A stretch of 64,000 bases of DNA from Arthrobacter sp. fls2-241-R2A-200 (GTDB lineage Bacteria; Actinomycetota; Actinomycetes; Actinomycetales; Micrococcaceae): contig NZ_JARVRJ010000001.1 in assembly GCF_030209745.1 (NCBI RefSeq), forward strand, positions 1-64,000, in the 5' to 3' direction. Both the position numbers and the translations under genes were made by a program. Position 1 is the first letter of the stretch, and each line of letters begins with the position of its first letter. The notes under the pieces were generated by a model, which searched no databases, was not told the origin of the DNA, and was given only the letters and a program-made list of their open reading frames with translations. Positions 34,937-42,602 of the stretch are shown here, piece after piece.

Positions 34937-35668
34937 TTAGCCGGTGCCCAGGAAAGCCCGCAGGGTGTCCGCATTGCGCACCGCGTGGCCTCCGCCGTCG
35001 TTGTTGAAGTAGGCGAAGACGTCCCGTCCGCCGTCGCTCCACTCGCGGATCCGGTCAGCCCACCAGCCGAGGTCCGCATCCGAGTACGAGCCCCCGTAAA
35101 GGTGTTCATGATCGGGCCCATGAAGCCGAATGTAGACAAACGAAGCTGTCGCGCGGAGTATGCACGGCAGATTGGCTCCGCTCATGATGCAGTAAGCGGC
35201 GTTGTGGCGTTCCAATAGCGCATAGACCTCGGGGTGGTCCCAGCTATCGTGGCGAAACTCGACGGCGACCCGGATCCACTGCGGCAGTGCGGCGAGGAAG
35301 TAACCAAGCCGGGCGTCATCGCGGGCAAAACCGGGCGGAAGTTGGACCAGCAGGACGGCCCTCTTGTCGCCCAATTCGTGCCAGCAGCGCGCAATCCTTT
35401 CGATCCAAACTTCGGGACCGTACAACTTTTTCCCGTGGGTCAGTCCCCTCGGTGCCTTCACGGACATGGCAAAACCTTGGGGAAGCCGGCTTCGCCAGCC
35501 GGCGAACGTGGTGTCCCGCGGCCAGCGATAGAAACTCGCATTGAGTTCCACGGTACTGAACCGCGCCACATAGTGGGCCAGGCGCTTTGCCGAAGGCAAG
35601 CCTGGCGGATAGAGCACGTTCTCCCAGTGATCGTAGCTCCAGCCCGATGTTCCGATGTGGATGGCCAT
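34937..35668 (-). CDS. DUF72 protein (YecE family)
   Basis: A 243-aa TIM-barrel-like DUF72 protein. It has IHIGTSGWSYDHWENVLYPPGL at the N terminus, FSTVELNASFYRWPR, KAPRGLTH, LVQLPPGF, VAVEFRHDSW and YFNNDGGGHAVRNA in the characteristic order. The function is not established in the family. It stands alone on the minus strand. Confidence 0.85.
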   Translation of the reverse strand: MAIHIGTSGWSYDHWENVLYPPGLPSAKRLAHYVARFSTVELNASFYRWPRDTTFAGWRSRLPQGFAMSVKAPRGLTHGKKLYGPEVWIERIARCWHELGDKRAVLLVQLPPGFARDDARLGYFLAALPQWIRVAVEFRHDSWDHPEVYALLERHNAAYCIMSGANLPCILRATASFVYIRLHGPDHEHLYGGSYSDADLGWWADRIREWSDGGRDVFAYFNNDGGGHAVRNADTLRAFLGTG

Positions 35669-35849
35669 GTTTGGGATGGTAGTCGTCGCGAGTGCGGATC
35701 TGCACCTTCATAGGCCCTGCCGACACGCACGAAGGGTGCGTATGAAGGGTTAAGGGGCATGGTGGGCATATCGTCTTTGTGTTGCCGTTCTCCAGACGAA
35801 TGGCCGAACGGGAGTAGAGCCGGACTAGCCGGACCAAAGCCAGGAAAGC

Positions 35850-37082
35850 ATGACGATGACAGCTACCACCAAGACACCCATGCCTCCTCAGGACCAACCC
35901 CGCGGCCGGCTGGGTGCAGTGCGTCGATGGTTTACGCAGGAAGGCGTGGACCGCCAACGTCCCGTCATTATCGCCGTCGTCCTGACGCTGGCTGCGATCG
36001 GCCTCGTGGAGGTTGCCTCGGCGTCGTCCGTGGAGTCGGTCGCGTCCGGGGTGAACCCCTACGATCTGCCTCTGAAGCAGGGCATGTGGACCCTCGCCGG
36101 CGTCGCGTTGATGTTGGTCCTGGCCGGATTGCCTGCCCGCATCATCCGCAAGCTGGCGTGGCCAATGCTGATGGTTTCCGTGGTTGCTTTGGGCTTGGTG
36201 TTCACGCCCCTGGGAATGACGGTCAACGGCAACCGGAACTGGCTCAACGTGGGCGGATTCACCGCGCAGCCCTCGGAATTCGCCAAGCTGGCCCTGATCG
36301 TCTGGGCCGCATCCGTTCTGTCCCGCAAGCAGCATCTGCTGGGCCAATGGAAGCATGCAGTGATCCCCTTGCTGCCTGCCGGAGGCATGATCATGGCGCT
36401 CGTTGCCCTTGGCCATGACTTGGGAACCACCATGATCGTCATGCTGATCCTGGGTGCCACGCTGTTCTACGGCGGGGTCCCCATGAAAGTCTTCGGCGCC
36501 GCGGCGGCGGCATGCGCGGCGGCAGCCTTGGTGCTTGCGGCCAGCAGCGGAAACCGCATGGGCCGGATCTTTTCCTGGCTTGGAGCAGGCTCGGCGGAGG
36601 ACGCCCAAGGCGTGGGTTACCAAGCCCTCAATGGCCAATATGCGCTCGCGTCGGGGCGCTGGTTTGGGGTGGGTTTGGGGCAGAGCCGGGAAAAATGGAA
36701 CTGGATCCCGGAAGCCCATAACGACTTCATCTTCAGCATCCTGGGCGAGGAGCTGGGGTTGGCTGGGACGTTGCTGGTCCTTGGCCTCTTCGCCGTCCTG
36801 GCCATCGCGATCTTCACCGTGATTGCCCGGACCACGGATACGTTCGCCCGGGTACTCTCCTGCAGCGTGATCACCTGGCTGTTGGGGCAGGCCCTGATCA
36901 ATATCGCCATGGTCAGCGGGTTGCTGCCGGTTATCGGCGTCCCGTTGCCGTTCATCTCCTATGGCGGTTCTGCCATGGTGTCCTCGCTGGCGGGTATCGG
37001 CATGATCCTTGCCGTGACGCGCACCGGCCAGCAACCAAAGGTCCCGGCTACCCCCACAAAGCTTTCTTCAGCAGCGCTCTGA
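35850..37082 (+). CDS. ftsW: FtsW/RodA/SpoVE-type SEDS peptidoglycan polymerase
   Basis: A 410-aa SEDS protein with about ten membrane segments. It has the conserved blocks NGNRNWLNVGGFTAQPSEFAKLALI, GHDLGTTMIV, YQALNGQYALASGRWFGVGLG, EAHNDFIFSILGEELG and PVIGVPLPFISYGGSAMV. SEDS proteins polymerise glycan strands from lipid II together with a class B PBP; no PBP gene is adjacent and this is not a division-gene cluster, so it is probably an extra copy rather than the division FtsW. AGGAAAGC precedes the ATG. Its 3' end overlaps the convergent MarR gene by 35 bases. Confidence 0.88.
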   Translation: MTMTATTKTPMPPQDQPRGRLGAVRRWFTQEGVDRQRPVIIAVVLTLAAIGLVEVASASSVESVASGVNPYDLPLKQGMWTLAGVALMLVLAGLPARIIRKLAWPMLMVSVVALGLVFTPLGMTVNGNRNWLNVGGFTAQPSEFAKLALIVWAASVLSRKQHLLGQWKHAVIPLLPAGGMIMALVALGHDLGTTMIVMLILGATLFYGGVPMKVFGAAAAACAAAALVLAASSGNRMGRIFSWLGAGSAEDAQGVGYQALNGQYALASGRWFGVGLGQSREKWNWIPEAHNDFIFSILGEELGLAGTLLVLGLFAVLAIAIFTVIARTTDTFARVLSCSVITWLLGQALINIAMVSGLLPVIGVPLPFISYGGSAMVSSLAGIGMILAVTRTGQQPKVPATPTKLSSAAL

Positions 37083-37506
37083 GTTCGGCGTTTTCACCCT
37101 CGGTCAGGCGAGCCAGCTGGGTTTCTTCGCACGCATCCAGGGCGATGCGGGCTTTGGCGTGAATTCGGCGCCCCTCGGCGGTTGACACGATGATTTTCGC
37201 CCGCCTGTCCTGCTTTCCTTGCGCGCGTTCCACCAGGCCCCGGTGTTCAAGATCGTCCACGAGGCTAACCACTTGGCTGGGGTCAAGGCTGAGGAAATCG
37301 GCCAGTTCGCGTTGGGTGGGTTCCAGGCCGCTGCAGGCAAGAGTAAGGACCGAGAACGAGCGCTCGCGGAGGCCGTAATCGCTGAGGGCGCGGTTGTTGA
37401 GAACCGACCCTGTGGCGTGCAACTTGGCGAGCAGCAGGCCCACGTCGTTGCCGATTTTTGCCGCGGCCAGGCGCGGCTTTTCGACGTCAGTGCTTTGCGG
37501 ACCCAT
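37048..37506 (-). CDS. MarR-family regulator of the adjacent catabolic operon
   Basis: A 152-aa winged-helix MarR protein. The recognition region is TQRELADFLSLDPSQVVSLVDDLEHRGLVER, the wing AQGKQDRRAKIIVSTAEGRRIH, and dimerisation helices lie at both ends. It is divergent from the CoA-thioester degradation operon, as CouR is in Rhodococcus. Acyl-CoA ligands relieve repression by such proteins, which is inference here. ATG 37506 has GGAG 6 bases upstream; the longer frame to 37533 is less likely. Confidence 0.88.
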   Translation of the reverse strand: MGPQSTDVEKPRLAAAKIGNDVGLLLAKLHATGSVLNNRALSDYGLRERSFSVLTLACSGLEPTQRELADFLSLDPSQVVSLVDDLEHRGLVERAQGKQDRRAKIIVSTAEGRRIHAKARIALDACEETQLARLTEGENAELRALLKKALWG

Positions 37507-37536
37507 GGCAACTCCAATAGTAATGAAAAACAATCG

Positions 37537-37568
37537 TTGACTTTTTCAATGATCCGTATTCTCATTGA
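37537..37568. promoter_or_regulatory. Probable MarR operator between divergent genes
   Basis: Two overlapping dyads lie 31-62 bases before the MarR start. One is TTGA-N5-TCAA (37537-37549). The other is a perfect 7-bp inverted repeat TCAATGA-N9-TCATTGA (37546-37552 with 37562-37568). TTGACT at 37537 could also be a -35 box for the SDR operon. MarR-type CouR sites are described as TTGA/TCAA dyads. Confidence 0.6.
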
Positions 37569-37648
37569 TCATGACAAGGATCTCACGATGCAGTGGGATC
37601 GTCCCCACCGGTCCCGACCGGTTAGGTTACTGCATGCGAAGGAGCGCC

Positions 37649-38602
37649 ATGAGTTTGAACGGCAAGGTTGCAATCGTTACCGGGAGTGGGCAGGGTCTTG
37701 GACTCGCTTACGCGAGGGAGCTCGCCCGCCAGGGTGCCGCCGTCGTGATCAATGACGTGAACGCCCAGACAGCTGCGGAAGCAGTGGCCCAGATTGAGGC
37801 CGACGGCGGCCGGGCCACCGCCGTGGTGGTTCCGGTGGGCACCACCGAGGCTGCCAAGGCCCTTGTGGCCGGTGCAGTGGAGGCATTTGGCCGGCTGGAC
37901 ATCCTGGTGACGAACGCCGGGATCCTGAGGGACAAGAGCCTGTTGAAGATGACGGACGAAGATTTCGACCTGGTCATCAACGTTCACCTGAAGGGTACGT
38001 TCACCTGTGTCCGTGAGGCATTTGCGTACTTCAAGGAAAACAACATCCCGGGCCGCATCATCACCATCGGTTCGCCCACCGGTCAGCGCGGCAACTTCGG
38101 TCAGACGAATTATGCCGCGGCCAAGGCGGGCATCGTGGGCATGGTCCGCACGTGGGCGCTGGAAATGAAGAAGGCCGGCGTGACGGCTAACTCGGTGATC
38201 CCCGTGGCGGCGACTGCCATGACCAAGACGGTCCCGTACTTCCAGAAGGCCGTAGAGGCTGATGAACGCGGTGAGGCGATGCCGTCCTTCTTCCGGCATG
38301 ACCTTGGTTTTGGAACGGCCGACGACGTTGCCGGGCTGATCGCGTTCCTCGCCTCCGACTCCGCTGCCGGGATCACCGGCCAGGCGATCGGTGCCGGTGG
38401 GGACCGGCTGCAGGTTTGGACGCATCCGACGGCGGCCACCACCGAATACCGGGAGGGCGGATGGAGCTACGAGGCGCTGGCCGAGAATGCGGACACCCTG
38501 TTCAGCGCGGCAAACCTGCAAGGCTACGGTGAGGAATTCCTGCCGTTGCCTGAGGATCTGCAGCCCGAACTCGCTAAGCCCGCACCCGCACAGGCCCGCT
38601 GA
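37649..38602 (+). CDS. SDR 3-hydroxyacyl-CoA dehydrogenase (MFE-2-like, CouN-like)
   Basis: A 317-aa short-chain dehydrogenase close to the (3R)-hydroxyacyl-CoA dehydrogenase part of MFE-2. The NAD site is VTGSGQGLGLAYA near residues 10-22, then NDVN, VTNAGILRDKSLLKM, and Tyr154/Lys158 in NYAAAKAGIVG. The C-terminal extension (residues about 260-317) fits CoA-thioester enzymes. In the operon it would oxidise the 3-hydroxyacyl-CoA formed by the MaoC hydratase. GAAGGAG precedes ATG 37649; the frame upstream is promoter DNA. Confidence 0.85.
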   Translation: MSLNGKVAIVTGSGQGLGLAYARELARQGAAVVINDVNAQTAAEAVAQIEADGGRATAVVVPVGTTEAAKALVAGAVEAFGRLDILVTNAGILRDKSLLKMTDEDFDLVINVHLKGTFTCVREAFAYFKENNIPGRIITIGSPTGQRGNFGQTNYAAAKAGIVGMVRTWALEMKKAGVTANSVIPVAATAMTKTVPYFQKAVEADERGEAMPSFFRHDLGFGTADDVAGLIAFLASDSAAGITGQAIGAGGDRLQVWTHPTAATTEYREGGWSYEALAENADTLFSAANLQGYGEEFLPLPEDLQPELAKPAPAQAR

Positions 38603-38604
38603 CC

Positions 38605-39495
38605 ATGTCCGACCGTTACGAACTCGGCATCGACGCCGCGAACCTCGATGCGATCGACATGCACGTCCATCTCGAGGTGGACAGCTGCGGGCATGGCTCG
38701 CTTCCCGAAGCCCTGACGGAGGCTTCTGCGAAGTATTTCAAGTCAGAAGACCGTACTCCGTCGCTGGATCGGATCGCGGAGGTGTACCGCGAACTGAAGA
38801 TGGCCGCCGTCGTTTTTACCGTCGACGCCCGGACGCAGCTCAAGCATGAGCCCAACAGCATCCCGGAGCTGATCGCCAGGGCCGCGAAGCACAACGATGT
38901 GTTGATTCCCTTCGGCAGCGTGGACCCGCGCACGGGGGAGGACGCAATCGCGGGGGCGAAGCACCAGGCCATTGAGCTGGGCGCCCGGGGTTTCAAGTTC
39001 CACCCGTCCCTCCAGGGCTTTGACCCGTCCAGTGAACAGTTCTATCCGTTGTGGGAAACCCTGCAGGAACTGGGCCTGCCGTGTATCTTCCACACTGGCC
39101 AGAACGGCATGGGGGCAGGTCTTCCCGGTGGGTTTGGAATCAAGCTGGCGTACTCGAATCCGTTGCTGCTGGACGCCGTGGCCGCCGATTTCCCGGGATT
39201 GCAGATCATCATGGCCCACCCCTCGGTGCCGTGGCAGGACGAAGCAAACTCGATCGCGACGCACAAGTCCAACGTGTTCATTGACCTCTCGGGCTGGTCG
39301 CCCAAGTACTTCCCGGAATCTCTCGTCCGTCTGTCCAACTCCGTGTTGCAGGACAAGGTGTTGTTCGGCACGGACTTCCCGCTGATCACGCCGCAGAAAT
39401 GGCTGGGCGCGTTCGCGGACTTGCCCCTGAAAGACGAGGTTCGGCCGAAGATCCTCAAGGACAACGCTGTCCGGCTGCTCGGGCTGGGCGGTTGA
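38605..39495 (+). CDS. Amidohydrolase-family protein (ACMSD/CouO-like)
   Basis: A 296-aa metal-dependent TIM-barrel hydrolase. It has His20 and His22 in IDMHVHLE, GFKFHPSLQGFDP, FHTGQNG, IMAHPSVPW and FGTDFPLITP with the catalytic Asp. Members include decarboxylases and hydrolases of aromatic or CoA-linked substrates. In the rhodococcal cou cluster, an amidohydrolase releases the aromatic acid from the 3-ketoacyl-CoA; the same role is proposed here. It starts 2 bases after the SDR stop and ends 1 base before the dehydrogenase start. Confidence 0.82.
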   Translation: MSDRYELGIDAANLDAIDMHVHLEVDSCGHGSLPEALTEASAKYFKSEDRTPSLDRIAEVYRELKMAAVVFTVDARTQLKHEPNSIPELIARAAKHNDVLIPFGSVDPRTGEDAIAGAKHQAIELGARGFKFHPSLQGFDPSSEQFYPLWETLQELGLPCIFHTGQNGMGAGLPGGFGIKLAYSNPLLLDAVAADFPGLQIIMAHPSVPWQDEANSIATHKSNVFIDLSGWSPKYFPESLVRLSNSVLQDKVLFGTDFPLITPQKWLGAFADLPLKDEVRPKILKDNAVRLLGLGG

Positions 39496-39496
39496 G

Positions 39497-40717
39497 ATGA
39501 GCACGACAGTTGCCGATGAGCGGCTCTTCGCGACGGCGGACTGGTACGACGCCGAAGCACTCCTCACCACCGAGGAACGTGCCGTGCTGGCGCGGTTACG
39601 GAATTTCCTTGACGCGGAGGCGAAACCGCTACTGGCCGAGTACTGGGAACGGGGCGAATTCCCGGATCAGCTGGCGCAGCCGCTTATTGATCTGGACCTG
39701 ATGGAACCTGCCGCGCTGACCACCAACGGCCCGGCCCGGGGTATTTACCATGGCTTCCGGATCTTCGAGCTGGCTCGAACGGATGCCTCACTGGCCACCT
39801 GGTACACAGCCCAAGCCGGGCTGTTCCGGACGGCCATCCGGGTTGGTGCCTCCGAGGAGCAGCAAAAAGAGTGGATGCCCCGCGTGGTGGATTTCTCGCT
39901 CAAGGGCGTGTTCTCGCTGACCGAACCGGAGCACGGCTCGGACATCGCCGGCGGGCTCGCCACCACGGCTCGCTTCGAACCGGGAGTCGACGGCGGGGGC
40001 GGCGGAGGTGCTTGGGTTGTGGACGGCGCCAAGCGGTGGATCGGGGGTGCCACCACGGCGGATGTGCTGTGTGTATTCGCCCGGGACGTCGCCGACGGTC
40101 AGGTCAAAGCGTTCCTCGTGGACCGGCAGGCTCCCGGGGTGGGCTTGGAAAAGATCCAAGGCAAAACCTCCTTGCGGATGATGCAGAACGCCCATATCAC
40201 CCTCGACGGCGTGCGCGTTCCCGAGGCCATGCGCCTGCACAACGTGAACTCGTTCAAGGACGTCGCAGCGATGCTTCGGGCCATGCGCTCCGACGTAGCC
40301 TGGATCGCTACCGGCATCCAAGCCGGGGCTTTCGAGGCCGCATTGTCTTACGTCAAAGAGCGCCAACAGTTCGGCCGCCCTGTGGGGTCCTTCCAACTGG
40401 TCCAGGAAAAACTGGCCCGCATGCTCGGAAACATCACCGCGTCGCTCTCTCTGGTGGTGCGCCTGACCGAACAGCAGGGCCGGGGGATCTACCGGGACCA
40501 AGACTCGGCCTTGGCCAAGATGCAGACGAGCCTTCTGATGCGGGAGACCGTCGCCCTGGCCCGCGAAGTGGTGGGCGGCAACGGCATTACGCTCGCCGCC
40601 GACGTCGGGCGTTTCCACGCCGACGCCGAAGCCGTCTATTCGTACGAGGGGACCCACGAGATCAACGCCCTCATCATCGGCCGGGCGCTTACGGGCGAGA
40701 GTGCCTTCACCCGCTAA
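39497..40717 (+). CDS. Acyl-CoA dehydrogenase
   Basis: A 406-aa FAD-dependent acyl-CoA dehydrogenase of the glutaryl/GCDH-like branch. It has TEPEHGSDIAGGLAT, GAKRWIGGATTADVL, and RQQFGRPVGSFQLVQEKLA. The catalytic Glu is in YSYEGTHEINALIIGRAL near residue 382, close to the C terminus. A Gly-rich insertion (VDGGGGGGAW) interrupts the first beta-domain. It would introduce the alpha,beta double bond into a saturated side chain. The MaoC gene begins 56 bases after its stop. Confidence 0.9.
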   Translation: MSTTVADERLFATADWYDAEALLTTEERAVLARLRNFLDAEAKPLLAEYWERGEFPDQLAQPLIDLDLMEPAALTTNGPARGIYHGFRIFELARTDASLATWYTAQAGLFRTAIRVGASEEQQKEWMPRVVDFSLKGVFSLTEPEHGSDIAGGLATTARFEPGVDGGGGGGAWVVDGAKRWIGGATTADVLCVFARDVADGQVKAFLVDRQAPGVGLEKIQGKTSLRMMQNAHITLDGVRVPEAMRLHNVNSFKDVAAMLRAMRSDVAWIATGIQAGAFEAALSYVKERQQFGRPVGSFQLVQEKLARMLGNITASLSLVVRLTEQQGRGIYRDQDSALAKMQTSLLMRETVALAREVVGGNGITLAADVGRFHADAEAVYSYEGTHEINALIIGRALTGESAFTR

Positions 40718-40772
40718 CCCGGTCGCTTTTTACGGACAACTTTCCACAAACAACCACTACCAGGAGGCAATG

Positions 40773-41228
40773 ATGCCCAATCTCGTCGTCGATTTCGACA
40801 CGCTGCTCACCATGTCCGGCAAGGACCTCGGCACCACCGACTACCGCGAAATCACCCAGCAACAGATCAACCTGTTCGCCGACGCCACCGATGATCAGCA
40901 GTGGATCCACGTTGACCCCGAACGCGCCAAGGACGGCCCCTTCGGCGCCCCGATCGCGCACGGGTTCCTGACCCTGTCCCTGATCATCCCGTTCTGGGGT
41001 GAGCTGTTCGACGTCGACGGCGTCACCACCAAAGTCAACTACGGACTGGACAAAGTCCGCTTCACCTCCCCGGTCAAAGTGGGCTCCAAAGTCCGCATGA
41101 ACGGCTCCATCGCCGAAGTCACCGAGGTCAAGGGCGGCGCCCAAATCAAGGTCAACGCCACCATCGAAATAGAAGGGCAGGAACGCCCCGCCGTCGTCGC
41201 CGAATTCCTCGCCCGCTTCTACAAATAA
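40773..41228 (+). CDS. MaoC-like enoyl-CoA hydratase
   Basis: A 151-aa hot-dog-fold hydratase with the hydratase-2 motif: FADATDDQQWIHVDPERA, then GPFGAPIAHGFLTLSLI, which holds the catalytic Asp and His. It adds water to enoyl-CoA. ATG 40773 has AGGAGG 5 bases upstream; ATG 40770 directly before it is in frame. In the operon it acts between the acyl-CoA dehydrogenase or ligase and the SDR. Confidence 0.88.
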   Translation: MPNLVVDFDTLLTMSGKDLGTTDYREITQQQINLFADATDDQQWIHVDPERAKDGPFGAPIAHGFLTLSLIIPFWGELFDVDGVTTKVNYGLDKVRFTSPVKVGSKVRMNGSIAEVTEVKGGAQIKVNATIEIEGQERPAVVAEFLARFYK

Positions 41229-41265
41229 ACAAACCCAACCCTCCCTCCTCTCCCAAGGAACAGCC

Positions 41266-42591
41266 ATGTCAGGACGCACTGCTCTCGCTCAGTCGAGCAC
41301 GGCCACCAAGCGCAAAGAGGCGCGTACGGTCATCTTGTCCAGCTATCTGGGCAGCACCATCGAGTTCTACGACTTCCTGCTGTACGCAACCGCCGCGGCA
41401 GTTGCCTTTCCGAAAGTCTTCTTTGCGGGAACCGACGAGTGGGTGGGCGTCGTAGCCGCCTACGCCACGTTCGCCGCCGGGTACGTGGCGCGTCCGCTCG
41501 GAGGAATTATCTTCGGGCACTTCGGTGACAGGATTGGCCGTAAGGGGATGTTGATCATCTCGATGGCCATGATGGGTATCGCCTCGACCTTGATCGGCGT
41601 AGTGCCCGGAACCAGTGTCATTGGGCCGTGGGGCGCAGTGATACTGGTGTTCTTACGGGTCTGCCAGGGCATCGCCGTCGGCGGTGAATGGGGTGGGGCC
41701 GCACTCATGGCCTTGGAGCATTCGGACCCGAAGCGCCGTGGCTTCGCGGCATCGTTCGTGAACGCCGGCGCGCCGACAGGTGCGGTCCTCGGCACTGTGG
41801 TGATGGGAATCTTCTCGGCCCTCCCGCAGGGCGCTTTCCTCGCGTGGGGGTGGCGCGTGCCCTTCCTCCTGTCCTTTGTGCTCCTGGTGGTTGGCATGTT
41901 TGTCCGGCTCCGGGTTTCTGAAAGCCCGATCTTCGCCGAAGCCGTGGCAAAGGAAAACTCCCAAGGCACCAAGCGCAAGATCCCGCTGCTGGAAGTCCTC
42001 CGCAGGCCCAAGGCATTGCTCATGATCATGTTTGCTGGAGCGGCAGGCTTCGGCCTCCAGGTAGTCCTGCCCACGTTCTCTGTCACGTTTGCAGTGTCCA
42101 AGGGAGCGCCACAGCAGGGTGTGCTCTATGCATTCGCGGGAGCCTCCGCTATTTCCATCCTCTTCGTCCTACTCGGCGGCAGGATGTCGGATCGATTCGG
42201 ACGCAGGCCGGTCATGGTGACAGGACTGGCACTGTTCGTGCTTTATCTCTTCCCAATGTTCGGCATGCTCGGTTCGGGCAACATCGGCTTGATCTTCCTG
42301 GCATTCACGGTGGCCTTGATCCTGCATTCATCCCTGTACGGGCCGCTCGCCGCCTTTGTCTCCGAACAATTCGGGACCACCAACCGGTACACAGGTGCTG
42401 CTGTGGGGTACCAACTGGCCACCCTGATCGGTGCCGGCTTCACGCCGGGCATCGTGGCCGGGTTGTACAAGGACGGCGGCCAGAGCATCGTCCCCGTGGT
42501 GGTGTTCCTGGCGGTCATGTCAGTGGTCTCCATTGTCTTCATCCTGCTGACACGGGAATCTAAGAACAACGACCTCACCACGGTCAGTTAG
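41266..42591 (+). CDS. MFS transporter, metabolite:H+ symporter (MHS) family
   Basis: A 441-aa permease with about 12 membrane segments. The typical MHS start is SSYLGSTIEFYDFLLYATAAA. The cytoplasmic loop GHFGDRIGRKGML and its repeat GGRMSDRFGRRPVMV are in the right places. Relatives import shikimate, aromatic acids and dicarboxylates, which fits uptake of a phenylpropanoid for this operon. AAGGA precedes the ATG. Confidence 0.9.
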   Translation: MSGRTALAQSSTATKRKEARTVILSSYLGSTIEFYDFLLYATAAAVAFPKVFFAGTDEWVGVVAAYATFAAGYVARPLGGIIFGHFGDRIGRKGMLIISMAMMGIASTLIGVVPGTSVIGPWGAVILVFLRVCQGIAVGGEWGGAALMALEHSDPKRRGFAASFVNAGAPTGAVLGTVVMGIFSALPQGAFLAWGWRVPFLLSFVLLVVGMFVRLRVSESPIFAEAVAKENSQGTKRKIPLLEVLRRPKALLMIMFAGAAGFGLQVVLPTFSVTFAVSKGAPQQGVLYAFAGASAISILFVLLGGRMSDRFGRRPVMVTGLALFVLYLFPMFGMLGSGNIGLIFLAFTVALILHSSLYGPLAAFVSEQFGTTNRYTGAAVGYQLATLIGAGFTPGIVAGLYKDGGQSIVPVVVFLAVMSVVSIVFILLTRESKNNDLTTVS

Positions 42592-42602
42592 GAGGACTCA
42601 CC

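Noticed and set aside
35316..37034. 572-aa open frame antisense to ftsW
   Set aside because: Compositionally biased (Gln, His, Arg, Gly) and fully covered by ftsW and the DUF72 gene.
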